64,000 bases of DNA from Methylobacteriaceae bacterium (lineage in GTDB: Bacteria; Pseudomonadota; Alphaproteobacteria; Rhizobiales; Beijerinckiaceae): NCBI GenBank assembly GCA_947444195.1, contig CANEZL010000010.1:1-64000 (forward strand). Direction: 5' to 3'. Shown here piece by piece: positions 34,115 to 45,974 of the stretch. A program made the position numbers and the translations under genes. The notes below the pieces were generated by a model, which saw nothing but the letters and a program-made list of their open reading frames with translations, had not been told where the DNA came from and made no database searches. Every line of letters begins with the position of its first letter. Position 1 is the stretch's first letter.

Positions 34115-34280
34115 CGCTGATCTCCCGCGTTGAACTCTTCGCAGGATCTCAACACCCGCACGCTTACCCGGATCTTAAGATCGACGGGGCGTTCGGACGA
34201 AGGGTGAAGGAAGCGTTGACGCCGGCGGACAAAAACACGCGAAAATTCGTCGTATCCGCCCGGTGTCGTGTCCGCTAAGT

Positions 34281-34311
34281 GAAGCCGCGGCGGGCTGGCC
34301 GCCGCGGCTTC
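34281..34311 (-). terminator. Terminator hairpin after thiC
   Basis: A perfect 13-bp inverted repeat (GAAGCCGCGGCGG / CCGCCGCGGCTTC, 5-base loop) begins nine bases after the thiC stop. No long T-run follows on the minus strand, but the stem is very stable. Confidence 0.6.
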
Positions 34312-34319
34312 CCGCGCCC

Positions 34320-36385
<2,066 letters not shown>

Positions 36386-36461
36386 AACGGTTCGAAACTC
36401 CGCGGTTTGCGGAGGCTTGTCAATGCCGCATCCCGGGCCGGGCCTGACAGCCCGAGCCGGC

Positions 36462-37232
36462 TCACCAGAGCTGGATCGCCGCGTAGCCCGCCCGGATGTC
36501 GGCGGGCGCGAAGCCCATGGCGGCCGCGATGGCGAGGCCCGCCCGCGAGACCGCGCGGCCGAAGGCGTTCGAGAACACGAACAGGCCCATCAGGATCAGC
36601 CCGGCATGCAGGGCGATCCGCCCGCCGACCGCCTGGACGTCCGGCGGCAGCCAGGGATGGAGGATGGCGTAGCCGTCGAGCCCCGGAATCGGCAGCAGGT
36701 TGAGCACGATGGCGGTGCCCTGGAAGAAGGCCGCGATCGCGAGGGCCTCGCGCAGGGCATCCGCCTCCTCGGAGGCGAACCGGTAGAGCAGGAGCAGGAA
36801 GAGCAGGAAGAGCGCGTTCATCGCCGGACCCGCCGCCGACATGGCGCTCTGCCAGACCCGGCTGGCGAGCCGCTCGCGGTCGACCAGCACGCTGCCGCCC
36901 GGGAAGCCGATGCCGCCGAGGATCGTGAAGATCAGCGGCATCACGATGGAGAAGATCGGGTCGGCGTAGCGGCGCGGGTCCAGGGTGAGGTAGCCGGTCG
37001 CCGGGATCTCGTCGTCGCCGCCCTTCCAGGCGATGTAGGCGTGGCCGAACTCGTGCAGGCACAGGCTCAGCACCCATGCGGTGAAGACGAACACGAAGGC
37101 GGCGCCGCTGCCGCTCAGCCATTCCTGGCGCAGGCCGATCCCCAGGACCGAGAAGATCAGGAGCAGGATCAGGAAGTTGAGGCTCGGGGCCACCGGCCCG
37201 GCCAGAGGGGGAACGTCCGTCGACTCCGTCAT
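36462..37232 (-). CDS. Site-2-protease family membrane metalloprotease (M50)
   Basis: The 256-residue polytopic membrane protein carries LHEFGHAYIAW (HExxH zinc-binding motif) and the second metal-ligand region LNLLPIPGLDGYAIL (N-P-x-P-x-x-D-G), both typical of S2P-family intramembrane proteases. No PDZ domain is present, so it belongs to the short SpoIVFB/RseP-unlike group. Substrate unknown. The ATG at 37232 is preferred, with GGCGGG upstream. It is divergent from the hydrolase gene at 37385. Confidence 0.85.
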   Translation of the reverse strand: MTESTDVPPLAGPVAPSLNFLILLLIFSVLGIGLRQEWLSGSGAAFVFVFTAWVLSLCLHEFGHAYIAWKGGDDEIPATGYLTLDPRRYADPIFSIVMPLIFTILGGIGFPGGSVLVDRERLASRVWQSAMSAAGPAMNALFLLFLLLLYRFASEEADALREALAIAAFFQGTAIVLNLLPIPGLDGYAILHPWLPPDVQAVGGRIALHAGLILMGLFVFSNAFGRAVSRAGLAIAAAMGFAPADIRAGYAAIQLW

Positions 37233-37384
37233 CCCGCCTCCGCGCCGAGTCCTGGAGATCGCGGGGAGGGAAGCCCGATCGGGCCGGCGAAGGCAATGCC
37301 GGGTCCGTCTTCCGCCAAGCCGCCGCCTCGTGCGCGCGCGGTGCGGGGCTATAAGGGGCTCCTCCCGCGAGCCCGATCGTCCCG

Positions 37385-38242
37385 ATGCGCGTCCTGATTC
37401 TCCTGATCGCCGCCGCGGTCCTCCTCTACGCGGCGGCCGTCGGAGCCCTCGCCCTGATGCAGCGGCGGTTGATCTATCCCGGCGCCCATGACGGGGCCGG
37501 GGCCGCCGGCGCACGCGCGGTGCCGCCGGGCACCGAGGCGGTCGCGGTCGAGACCGCGGACGGCGAGCGGCTCTACGCCCTGTGGCGGGCGCCGGCGCCG
37601 GGCTGCCCGGTGGTGGTCAGCTTCCACGGCAACGCCTCGATCCCCAAGGCCCATGCCGAGCGCTTCGCGCAGGGGCCCTGGCGCAGCCACGGCTGGGGCC
37701 TGCTCGCCCCGGCCTACAGGGGCTATCGCGGCTCCACGGGCAGCCCGAGCGAGGCGGGGCTCCTGGCCGACGGGGCGGCCGCCCTGGCCGAGGCGGCCCG
37801 GCGGGCGCCCGGCGCGCCCGTCCTGCTGCACGGCCATTCCCTGGGGGCGGCGGTCGCAGTGGCGACGGCCGCGGCCGGGCCGGTCGTCGGCCTCTATCTG
37901 GAGGCGCCCTTCGATTCCCTGAGCGCCCTGGTGCGCCGGGCGATGCCGCTGGTGCCCGCCGCGCTCCTGCGCGACACCTACCACTCTGACCGGCGCCTCG
38001 CCGGTACACGGCTGCCGGTGCTGATCGTCCACGGCACCGCCGATCCCGTCGTGCCGGCCGAGCACGGCCGCCGCCTCGCCGACCTGGCCGGGGCGCGGGC
38101 CCGCTTCGTCCCGCTCCCCGGAGACCATGTGAGCATCCTCGGCGCCCGCGACGCGGAGGCCGAGGAGCTATTCCGGGCGGCTTCCGTGTCGCCATGCCGC
38201 GCGGCGGCGGCCGAGCCGGCGGCGGCGGCGGAGACCAGATAG
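37385..38242 (+). CDS. Alpha/beta hydrolase, membrane-anchored
   Basis: The 285-residue product has an N-terminal hydrophobic anchor (VLILLIAAAVLLYAAAVGALAL) and a hydrolase core with the nucleophile in HGHSLGAA (Ser152), Asp220 in VHGTADPVVP and His248 in PGDHVS. This is the layout of the BEM46/ABHD13-like family; the natural substrate is not known. The last 20 residues are Ala-rich. The ATG is the obvious start, just before the anchor. Confidence 0.85.
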   Translation: MRVLILLIAAAVLLYAAAVGALALMQRRLIYPGAHDGAGAAGARAVPPGTEAVAVETADGERLYALWRAPAPGCPVVVSFHGNASIPKAHAERFAQGPWRSHGWGLLAPAYRGYRGSTGSPSEAGLLADGAAALAEAARRAPGAPVLLHGHSLGAAVAVATAAAGPVVGLYLEAPFDSLSALVRRAMPLVPAALLRDTYHSDRRLAGTRLPVLIVHGTADPVVPAEHGRRLADLAGARARFVPLPGDHVSILGARDAEAEELFRAASVSPCRAAAAEPAAAAETR

Positions 38243-38319
38243 GGGAGCGTCCCGGAGGAGGCGCGGGGGAGGGGGATTTGGGTCGGCGGGAGCGCAAGTG
38301 GCGGGAGGCGGAGGAGCGG

Positions 38320-38646
38320 ATGCAGGCCGCGGCGCCCGCGCCCGTGATCTGTCCTCTCTGCGAGCGGCCGATCCCGCCGCGGGCGCGGTCCAGCCTGCAC
38401 CACCTCACCCCGCGCCTGAAGGGCGGCACGCACTGGGGAACGGTGCGGCTCCACCAGATCTGCCACTCGGCGATCCACGCCCGCTACAGCGAGGCCGAGA
38501 TCGCCCGCCGCCTCGCCGACATCGATGCCCTGCGGGCCGACCCGGAGATCGCCCGCTTCCTCGCCTGGGTCCGCACCAAGCCCGACGACTTCCACGCCGC
38601 GACCCGGATGACGCGGGGGCGCCGGGACGCGCGGCAGCGCCCCTGA
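38320..38646 (+). CDS. HNH-type endonuclease-like protein
   Basis: The 108-residue product has ICPLCERPIPP, LHHLTPRLKGG and LHQICHSAIHA, the Cys pair, H-H and final histidines of a YajD-like HNH nuclease fold. The ATG at 38320 is favoured by GGCGGAGGAG directly upstream; an ATG at 38194 inside the hydrolase gene is also in frame. No restriction or modification genes are adjacent, so its role is open. Confidence 0.75.
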   Translation: MQAAAPAPVICPLCERPIPPRARSSLHHLTPRLKGGTHWGTVRLHQICHSAIHARYSEAEIARRLADIDALRADPEIARFLAWVRTKPDDFHAATRMTRGRRDARQRP

Positions 38647-38799
38647 CGGGGATGGCGCCCGATCGAGGCGGACGCGCCGGGGACAAGCCCGCGCGACCGG
38701 GGAAAGCTCGCCGATCCCGCGGTTTCGCGCGGGCCCTTTAGCCGGAGCTTTACGAACCATCATCCAGGCTGCCCTGCTTTCGCCGAGCGGGGTCGCGTC

Positions 38800-39879
38800 G
38801 TGAATCAGGTTGCACAGGGTCGCGACGCGGATCGCCGCCTGGACTGGGTCGATACCGCCAAGGGCATCTGCATCATCCTCGTGGTGATGATGCACTCCAC
38901 CCTCGGCATCGGCGAGGCCATGGGCGGCGAGGGCTTCATGCACGCCGTCGTCGCCTTCGCCAAACCCTTCCGGATCCCGGACTTCTTCCTGCTCTCCGGG
39001 CTGTTCCTCGGCCGCGTGATCGACCGGGACTGGCGCCTGTTCGCGGACCGGCGGATCGTCCACTTCGTCTATTTCTACCTGCTCTGGCTGGCGATCCAGT
39101 CGGTCGCCAAGTACGGCGAGGTCACCCACGGCGCCGGGCCCGGCGCCTTCCTCGCCCACATCGCCGAGGCCCTGGTCGAGCCCTACTCGACCCTGTGGTT
39201 CATCTACATGCTGGCGGTGTTCTCGGTGGTGACGAAGCTCCTGCGCCGGGTGCCGGGGCCGCTCCTCCTCGGCGGGGCGGCGCTCCTCCAGATCGTTCCC
39301 GTGCCGACGCATTCCTACCTCGTGGAGGAGTTCTGCGCCCGCTACGTCTACTTCGTCGGCGGCTACCTCTTCGCCGAGCGCATCTTCGCCCTGGCGGCCT
39401 CCGTGCGCGCCGCGCCCGCCCCGGCACTGGCCGGGCTCGGCGTCTGGGCCGCGGTGAACGGCTGGCTCGCCTTCACGCCGTCCCCGGTCGCGGGCTATCC
39501 CACCCTGGCGAGCCTGCCGGTGGTGAGCCTGCTCATCGGCTCGGCCGGCGCGCTGGCGATCGTGGCGACGGCGAGCCTCCTCGTGCGCGCCGGCGGCCCC
39601 GTCACGCGGGCCCTGCGGAGCTGCGGCGAGCGCTCCATCGTGATCTACCTCGCCTTCTTCCTGCCCATGGCCGCGACGCGGCTTCTCATCCTCAAGACCG
39701 GCGCGATCGCGGATGTGGGCCTCGCGGCCCTCGTCGTCACCGCGGTGGCGGTGCTGCTGCCCCTGGCCTTCGAGCGGATGGTCCGCGGCACCCGGCTGGA
39801 CTTCCTGTTCCGGCGTCCGGCGGCCTTCCACATCGCGGGCGCACCGGGCCTGCGCGGACGCGCGCTCGGCACCGCGTAG
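38800..39879 (+). CDS. Acyltransferase 3 family membrane protein
   Basis: The 359-residue product is a multi-span membrane protein of the acyltransferase-3 (OafA/NodX) family: DWVDTAKGICIILVVMMHS (catalytic-type His after the first helix), PDFFLLSGLFLGR and about ten hydrophobic segments. Such enzymes transfer acetyl or succinyl groups to surface sugars. The start is GTG at 38800. No glycan genes adjoin it. Confidence 0.85.
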   Translation: MNQVAQGRDADRRLDWVDTAKGICIILVVMMHSTLGIGEAMGGEGFMHAVVAFAKPFRIPDFFLLSGLFLGRVIDRDWRLFADRRIVHFVYFYLLWLAIQSVAKYGEVTHGAGPGAFLAHIAEALVEPYSTLWFIYMLAVFSVVTKLLRRVPGPLLLGGAALLQIVPVPTHSYLVEEFCARYVYFVGGYLFAERIFALAASVRAAPAPALAGLGVWAAVNGWLAFTPSPVAGYPTLASLPVVSLLIGSAGALAIVATASLLVRAGGPVTRALRSCGERSIVIYLAFFLPMAATRLLILKTGAIADVGLAALVVTAVAVLLPLAFERMVRGTRLDFLFRRPAAFHIAGAPGLRGRALGTA

Positions 39880-39943
39880 GCGCGGACGCCCGTCGCGCCG
39901 GATCCGACATCCGGCGCGACGGCGATGGAGAAGGGAGCTGTCC

Positions 39944-40186
39944 TCAGAAGGCGAGGCCGAGCCGCCGGCCCGTCCGCCAGACCACCGTGGCGGTCCGCGG
40001 CCTGCTCTCGCCGGGCACGTTCAGGTCGAGCCGGTCGGGCACGATCCCCGGCCCGGAGAGCTCGATCATGGCGCCCTCCGCCGAGATGTCCCAGATCATG
40101 ACCTCGACGGCGCCCTCGGAGCCCGCCTGCACGGTGCCGAACTGGAAGGCATCGCTGCGCGGGGTCGTCCTGCGGGAATCGGACAT
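39944..40186 (-). CDS. PilZ-domain protein (short)
   Basis: At 80 residues this is a minimal PilZ domain: an arginine-rich start (MSDSRRTTPRSD), MIWDISAEGAMIEL (D/NxSxxG motif) and TATVVWRTGRRLGLAF. PilZ domains bind cyclic di-GMP; the first motif RxxxR is represented only loosely here. A diguanylate cyclase is encoded about 3.4 kb away. Confidence 0.75.
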   Translation of the reverse strand: MSDSRRTTPRSDAFQFGTVQAGSEGAVEVMIWDISAEGAMIELSGPGIVPDRLDLNVPGESRPRTATVVWRTGRRLGLAF

Positions 40187-40447
40187 CGTCTCACCGGTCT
40201 GTGACGCCGGGAGATTAGAGCATGGCGCGCGAAAGGGGAATCGACTTTCCCGTCTGCCTCGGGCCGACTGGCGAATACGTGAGATCTCGAAGGGCTGACT
40301 TGATAGACCCGCGCAGCGCAGTGATCGCCGCGGGCCCTCTCAAGATCTCATTGGCTCGAAACCGAGAGACATCTCGGCGATATCCACGTCCGGCAAGCAA
40401 GAAAGCGCAACGTCCGGGCGCCCGAGCCGCGCTTCGGGCACGACCTC

Positions 40448-40738
40448 TCAGCGAAGACTGAGTGCAGCCGGGAGATCGGCTTCCGTGACCCGCGCGGCGA
40501 AGCGGACGCCGATCTCCTCCTGCGTGCGCCACACGGTCTGGCAGACCCAGGCCTCGGCCAGAACGCCCGTGGCGAGCAGGAAGGTCTCGGGCACCTCCGT
40601 CACGTCGAAGGAGACGAGGCGCGCGCCCCGCTCGGAGCGTTCGGAGATCAGGCAGGGCAGGGAGGTGTGCTCGTCCACCGCGATGAGGCCGTTCTCGCCG
40701 CTGGAACGGGCGCGGCGGGCGTCGTGTGCATGCAGCAT
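40448..40738 (-). CDS. PilZ-like domain protein
   Basis: The 96-residue product has R-rich residues near the start and a PilZ-like core (CLISERSERGARLVSFDV ... VCQTVWRTQEEIGVRF). The D/NxSxxG motif is altered to ERSERGARL, so cyclic di-GMP binding may be weak or lost. It lies four bases after the small gene at 40742, forming a two-gene unit. Confidence 0.65.
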   Translation of the reverse strand: MLHAHDARRARSSGENGLIAVDEHTSLPCLISERSERGARLVSFDVTEVPETFLLATGVLAEAWVCQTVWRTQEEIGVRFAARVTEADLPAALSLR

Positions 40739-40741
40739 CGC

Positions 40742-40981
40742 TCAGACCCTCACGTCGAGCAGGCGGTCGGCGGTCCGGTCCGGAACCGGGGCGATATCGG
40801 CGGGAGACCCGGTCCGCTCCTCGACCCGCGCGCGGGCCGCCTGGGACAGGTTCACCTGCACGGGGTCCGGAAGCCCCGTGCCCGTCGGCCCCGCCTCGAT
40901 CCGTGCCACCTGCTCGGCGGCCGCGAGGCGGAGGGCGGTGCCGGTCACGCCGCCGGCCGCGTTCTGCGCTGCTGCGATCAT
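40742..40981 (-). CDS. Small hypothetical protein upstream of a PilZ gene
   Basis: A 79-residue, Ala-rich, soluble product with no recognised domain; its central part (VQVNLSQAARARVEER) resembles short sequences in flagellar or rod-associated small proteins but no assignment is possible. It precedes the PilZ-like gene by three bases. Confidence 0.5.
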   Translation of the reverse strand: MIAAAQNAAGGVTGTALRLAAAEQVARIEAGPTGTGLPDPVQVNLSQAARARVEERTGSPADIAPVPDRTADRLLDVRV

Positions 40982-41264
40982 CGCGCTCTCTCCAACGCCG
41001 CGATCCTGCACGCCGCCCGTGAACGGCCGGTTGGACAATTCGATCGCATTCGATCGATGCCGCACGAATTGCAGAGCTTCAGAGGGGTCCGGACAGCCCC
41101 GGCGCGGCTCCGCGAAAGCCCAACGCCTTCAGGCGCTTGCGAAAAACCCGGTTAATGACCCTTAAACCCGCCGCATTTACGGTGCCTCCGAACGCTCGAA
41201 GGCCGACGCCGCCCCAGGGCTGCGCCGCCTTCGCGAGGGCAGCCCCACGATCAGACGGGACGGC

Positions 41265-43457
41265 ATGGCGCAGGGACGCGGACGGGGTCGCCGGAGCGAG
41301 CCGAATTTCGACGTGCCGGAGGGCCGCGCCCCGGAACCGGGCGCGCTCGATCTCCGGCTGTCGCGCCAGGACCGTGCAGGAGGCGATGTGGCTGGAGCGG
41401 GGGGACGCCGGAGCGAGGGTAACCGCGGCCGCAAGCCGGCCGCCGCGAAGCGCGCGCCGGCACGCAAGGCCGGGCGGCGGCGGGGCTCGCTTCTCGGGCG
41501 CCTCGCCTACGGCGTGCTGGTGCTCGGCCTGTGGGGGGTGATCGGGCTCGCCGGCCTCGTCGCCTACCACGCCTCGCAACTGCCGCCGATCGACCAGCTC
41601 AGCGTGCCGAAGCGCCCGCCCAACATCGCGATCCTGGCGAGCGACGGCTCGCTGCTCGCCAACCGCGGCGAGACCGGCGGGCGCGTCGTCGGCATCAAGG
41701 AATTGCCGCCCTACCTGCCCCGCGCCTTCGTGGCGATCGAGGACCGGCGCTTCTACAGCCATTTCGGCGTCGATCCCGTGGGCATCCTCCGGGCGATCGG
41801 GCAGAACCTCACCCGCGGCGGCGTGGCCCAGGGCGGCTCGACGCTGACGCAGCAGCTCGCCAAGAACCTGTTCCTGACCCCCGAGCGCTCCGCCTCGCGC
41901 AAGATCCAGGAGGCGATCCTCGCCCTCTGGCTGGAGCACACCTACACCAAGGACGAGATCCTCGAACTCTACCTCAACCGGGTCTATTTCGGCGCGGGCG
42001 CCTACGGCGTCGAGGCCGCCGCGCAGCGCTATTTCGGCAAGCCCGCCAAGGGCGTCAGCCTCGCCGAGGCCGCGATGCTCGGCGGCCTCGTCCAGGCCCC
42101 GTCGCGGCTCGCACCGAACCGCAACCTGCCCGCGGCGCAGACCCGCGCGGCCCAGGTGCTCGCGGCCATGCAGGAACTGGGCTTCGCCCGCCCCGACGAC
42201 GTGAAAGTGGCGCTCGCCCAGCCCGCGCGCCCCGCCAGCGCCCGGGGCGGCGGCTCGGCCAACTACGTGGCCGACCTCGTCATGGACGTGCTCGACGATT
42301 TCGTCGGCAAGTTCGAGAGCGACATCGTCGTGCAGACCACCGTCGATACGGGCCTGCAGGCGGCGGCCGAGAAGGCGCTGGTGGACGAGCTGAACCGCCA
42401 GGGCGGGCGCTACAACGTCCACCAGGGCGCCGTCGTCTCGATGAAGCCGGACGGCGCCATCCGCGCGCTGATCGGCGGGCGCGACTACGCGCAGAGCCAG
42501 TTCAACCGCGCGACCACGGCCAAGCGCCAGCCGGGCTCCGCCTTCAAGCCCTTCGTCTATCTCGCCGCCGTGGAGCGCGGGGCCACCCCCGACACGGTGC
42601 GGGAGGACGCGCCCATCCGCATCGGCAACTGGCAGCCCGAGAACTACTCGCACCGCTACGAGGGCGCGGTCACCCTGCGCACGGCGCTCGCCCTGTCGCT
42701 GAACACCGTGGCCGTCCGCCTCGGCCAGGAGGCCGGGCCGAAGACCGTGGTGCAGACGGCCCAGCGCCTCGGCATCTCCTCGCCGCTCCAGGCCAACGGC
42801 TCGATCGCGCTCGGCACCTCCGAGGTGACGCCGCTCGAGCTGACGGGCGCCTACGCGGCCTTCGCCAACGGCGGCACCGGCGTGATCCCCTACGTCGTCG
42901 CCGCCGTGAAGGGCACCGACGGCAAGGTCCTGTACAAGCGCGGCGAGGGCGGGCTCGGCCGGGTGATCGACCCGAACGCGGTCGGCATGATGAACGCCAT
43001 GATGCACGAGACCTTCGTGATCGGCACCGCCAAGAAGGGCGACATTCCCGGCTGGGACCTCGCCGGCAAGACCGGCACCAGCCAGGACTTCCGCGACGCC
43101 TGGTTCGTCGGCTATTCCGGCAGCCTCGTCACCGGGGTCTGGCTCGGCAACGACGACGGCGAGCCCACCAAGAAGGCGTCGGGCGGCAACCTGCCGGTGG
43201 AGATCTGGAAGACCTACATGACCCAGGCGCTCAAGGGGCAGAATCCCGTGCCGCTGCCGGGCATGAACCGCTGGCGCAAGGCCCCCGAGACCACCGCCGC
43301 CGTGGCGAGCGCGGGCGGGCCCGAGGGCCTGCTCGGCCAGATCTTCGCGCCGCCGCAGGCTCAGCCGGCTCCGCAGGCGCCCGCGCAGCAGCGCCGGGGC
43401 CGCCCGGCCCAGGACGACCGGAACTTCCTGGAGAAGCTCTTCGGCATCGGCGAGTGA
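41265..43457 (+). CDS. Class A penicillin-binding protein (PBP1A-type)
   Basis: A bifunctional peptidoglycan glycosyltransferase/transpeptidase of the inner membrane. The 730-residue product has a basic cytoplasmic N-terminus, one membrane helix (about residues 77-100), a GT51 domain with AIEDRRFYSHFGVD (catalytic Glu159) and GGSTLTQQLAKN, and a transpeptidase domain with the active-site PGSAFKPF (Ser425, Lys428), an SLN motif (ALSLNTVAV) and KTGTS (Lys602). The C-terminal tail is Pro/Gln-rich. It stands alone with no operon partners. Confidence 0.95.
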   Translation: MAQGRGRGRRSEPNFDVPEGRAPEPGALDLRLSRQDRAGGDVAGAGGRRSEGNRGRKPAAAKRAPARKAGRRRGSLLGRLAYGVLVLGLWGVIGLAGLVAYHASQLPPIDQLSVPKRPPNIAILASDGSLLANRGETGGRVVGIKELPPYLPRAFVAIEDRRFYSHFGVDPVGILRAIGQNLTRGGVAQGGSTLTQQLAKNLFLTPERSASRKIQEAILALWLEHTYTKDEILELYLNRVYFGAGAYGVEAAAQRYFGKPAKGVSLAEAAMLGGLVQAPSRLAPNRNLPAAQTRAAQVLAAMQELGFARPDDVKVALAQPARPASARGGGSANYVADLVMDVLDDFVGKFESDIVVQTTVDTGLQAAAEKALVDELNRQGGRYNVHQGAVVSMKPDGAIRALIGGRDYAQSQFNRATTAKRQPGSAFKPFVYLAAVERGATPDTVREDAPIRIGNWQPENYSHRYEGAVTLRTALALSLNTVAVRLGQEAGPKTVVQTAQRLGISSPLQANGSIALGTSEVTPLELTGAYAAFANGGTGVIPYVVAAVKGTDGKVLYKRGEGGLGRVIDPNAVGMMNAMMHETFVIGTAKKGDIPGWDLAGKTGTSQDFRDAWFVGYSGSLVTGVWLGNDDGEPTKKASGGNLPVEIWKTYMTQALKGQNPVPLPGMNRWRKAPETTAAVASAGGPEGLLGQIFAPPQAQPAPQAPAQQRRGRPAQDDRNFLEKLFGIGE

Positions 43458-43583
43458 GGGGGCGGCACGCGCACGATTGCCTCGTGCATAACCGTCCGGC
43501 CGCGGCCCCCGCGTAACCCTTTGTCAGGACCGCTCTCGCCAGATACCCACCTCGGCCCCTTTTGCACGGGACGCTCGGGCAGG

Positions 43584-45125
43584 ATGTCACCCCTCCGGTC
43601 ACGTTTGAAGCGAAGCCGGGCGTCGCGGCTGATCGTCGGCCTCGGCCTCGCCGTGGCGGTCGGCTTCGTGCTGATCGGCGCCTACCTGATCCACGACGCG
43701 CGCAGGGCCGCGTGGCGGCAGGCCGAGCAGGAGACGGGCAACCTCCTCAGCCTGCTCGAGGAGACCGTGTCGCGCAGCATCCGCATGTACGACCTCTCCC
43801 TGCGCTCGATCGTGGAGCTGGTGCCGCAGGTCGACATGACCGCCGTCGATCCCAGGGTGCGGCGCCTCCTCCTCCACGAGCCGCCCGCGGCGGAGCCGGG
43901 CCTTGGGCGGATCGTGCTCACCGACGCGAGCGGCAAGGCGCGCCCCGGCTCGGTGGCCCCCCAGCACGCGACGGACCACATCCCGGCGCTGGCCGAGTTC
44001 AACGCCCTGAAATCGGGCGCGGCGAGCGGCCTTCTCATCACCGGGCCCCGCCGCTCGCGGATATCGGGCGCGACGATCCTGGCCCTGAGCCGGCGGATCG
44101 ACAACCGCGACGGCGGCTTCGACGGGATCGCCCTCGGCGCGATCCAGCTGGCCTATTTCCAGACCCTCGTCGAACGGCTCGATACCGGGCGGAACGGCAT
44201 GTTCAACCTGTTCCATCGCGACGGCACGGTGATCGTCCACCACCCCAACAACGGTCAGCAGATCGGGCGCAGCATCGTCGGCGGGCCGGTGCATCGGGCG
44301 AGCCTGACCCGGGATCGGGGCTTCGCGGTGGGCGTCTCCGTCCTCGACGGCAGGGAGCGCCTCTACGCCTTCGCCACCCTGGCCGGGCTGCCCCTCGGGG
44401 TCACGGCCGCCATCGACACCGCGAGCATCCGCGCGGCCTGGCTCGCGCGCGCCCTGCCGGTCGCGCTCCTCCTCCTCGGGCTCGTGGCCTTCACCCTCGG
44501 CCTCACCCTGCTGATCGAGCGCGAGCTCGCCCGGCACATGGCGGAGGCGGCCTCGTCCCGGGCGCGGAACGCCGTCCTGTCGCGCATCGCCCTCACCGAC
44601 AGCCTGACCGGCCTGCCCAACCGGCGGCGCTACGACGCCGTGCTGGCGCAGACCTGGGAGCAGGCCCGCCGGGCCCGCCGGCCCGTGGCGCTCCTGCTCG
44701 TCGACGCGGACCGGTTCAAGCAGTTCAACGACTGCTTCGGCCACCAGCGGGGCGACGGGGTGCTCGTCGCCCTCGCGGCCTGCCTCGCCGAGCACCACCG
44801 GGTGCCGGACGCCCTGGTGGCCCGGATCGGCGGCGAGGAATTCGCCGCGATCCTGCCGGGCGCCGACGCGGATGCGGCGCGCCTCGCGGCCGAGCGGATG
44901 CGGCGCGCCGTGGCCGCCCTCGCCATCGCCCACGCGCCGGAAGTCGGCGGCATCGCCACCGTCAGCATCGGCGTCGCCGTCGCCGTCCCCACTGAGGGCA
45001 CCCCGCCGGAAGACCTGTTCGCGCAGGCCGACGCCGCCCTCTACACCGCCAAGCACGAGGGCCGGAACCGCGTCCGCATGGCGGCGCCGCCCGAGAGTCC
45101 GGCGCTCGCGGCGCTGCGGGCCTGA
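43584..45125 (+). CDS. Diguanylate cyclase with periplasmic sensor domain
   Basis: The 513-residue product has two membrane helices (about residues 15-38 and 295-320) around a periplasmic Cache-like sensor region, then a GGDEF domain with LTDSLTGLPNRRRYD, DADRFKQFND and the active site RIGGEEFA. The inhibitory RxxD site is present as RVPD but displaced by one residue from its usual spacing, so product inhibition is uncertain. The ATG at 43584 follows GGGCAGG; an in-frame TTG lies 63 bases upstream. It may feed the PilZ proteins nearby. Confidence 0.92.
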   Translation: MSPLRSRLKRSRASRLIVGLGLAVAVGFVLIGAYLIHDARRAAWRQAEQETGNLLSLLEETVSRSIRMYDLSLRSIVELVPQVDMTAVDPRVRRLLLHEPPAAEPGLGRIVLTDASGKARPGSVAPQHATDHIPALAEFNALKSGAASGLLITGPRRSRISGATILALSRRIDNRDGGFDGIALGAIQLAYFQTLVERLDTGRNGMFNLFHRDGTVIVHHPNNGQQIGRSIVGGPVHRASLTRDRGFAVGVSVLDGRERLYAFATLAGLPLGVTAAIDTASIRAAWLARALPVALLLLGLVAFTLGLTLLIERELARHMAEAASSRARNAVLSRIALTDSLTGLPNRRRYDAVLAQTWEQARRARRPVALLLVDADRFKQFNDCFGHQRGDGVLVALAACLAEHHRVPDALVARIGGEEFAAILPGADADAARLAAERMRRAVAALAIAHAPEVGGIATVSIGVAVAVPTEGTPPEDLFAQADAALYTAKHEGRNRVRMAAPPESPALAALRA

Positions 45126-45134
45126 CCGGGCGCC

Positions 45135-45974
45135 TCAGAGCATCGGCAGGGCGCGGGGCCGCGGCCCGCGCGGGAAATGCGCCTCGATCGCGGCGATCTC
45201 GGCAGCGTCGAGGATGAGGTCGGCCGCGCCCGCATTCTCCACGGCCCGCGCGGCCCGGCCCGTCTTCGGCAGGGTGAAGGTGTTGTCGAGGCGCGTGAGG
45301 AAGGCGAGGGCGACCGCGTGGGGCGTGGTGCCCCGCGCCTGCGCGATGCCGGCGAGCGCCGCGCCGCCCGCGCTCGCCGGGTCCGGGAACTCGCCGCTGC
45401 CGAAGGGGGAGTAGCCGACCAGGGCGACGCCGTTGCGGGTGCACCAGGGCAGGACCGCGTGCTCGATGGCGCGCTCGGCGAGGTGGTAGAGCACCTGATT
45501 GCAGGCGATGCGGTAGGGCCCCGCGATCCGCAGGGCCGCGTCCAGCTCCTCGACGTCGAAGTTGCTGAGGCCCCAGGACAGGATCTTGCCGTCCCGGCGC
45601 AGATCCTCGAACCCCGCGATGGTCTCGGCCAGGGGGTGGTGGCCCGGCCAGTGCAGCAGGTAGCAGTCCAGGTAGTCGGTGCCGAGGCGCCGGAGGGACT
45701 GCTCGCAGGCGCGGACCACGCCGCGGCGGGTGGCGTTGCCGGGCACCACCTTCGAGACGAGATAGGCCGCCTCGCGCTGGCCCGCGACCGCCTCGCCGAC
45801 GATGGCCTCCGCCTCGCCGTACATCTCGGCGGTGTCGATATGGTTCATGCCGGCGTCCAACCCGGCCCGCAGGGCGGCGACCGCCTCGGCACGGTCGGTC
45901 GCGTCGATCCGCCAGGTGCCCTGGCCGATCACCGAGACGCGCGAACCGGTCGGGCCGAAGGTTCTGGCGTACAT
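45135..45974 (-). CDS. Aldo/keto reductase
   Basis: The 279-residue NADPH-dependent oxidoreductase has the four catalytic residues of the family: Asp47 and Tyr52 (HIDTAEMYGE), Lys75 (YLVSKVVP) and His108 (LLHWPG). The C-terminal cofactor region TLPKTGRAARAVENA is also present. Substrate cannot be predicted. It converges with the diguanylate cyclase gene, nine bases apart. Confidence 0.92.
   Translation of the reverse strand: MYARTFGPTGSRVSVIGQGTWRIDATDRAEAVAALRAGLDAGMNHIDTAEMYGEAEAIVGEAVAGQREAAYLVSKVVPGNATRRGVVRACEQSLRRLGTDYLDCYLLHWPGHHPLAETIAGFEDLRRDGKILSWGLSNFDVEELDAALRIAGPYRIACNQVLYHLAERAIEHAVLPWCTRNGVALVGYSPFGSGEFPDPASAGGAALAGIAQARGTTPHAVALAFLTRLDNTFTLPKTGRAARAVENAGAADLILDAAEIAAIEAHFPRGPRPRALPML

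Noticed and set aside
44760..44850. Canonical inhibitory I-site in the diguanylate cyclase
   Set aside because: RVPD is present but one residue off the usual spacing before GGEEF, so I do not claim it.
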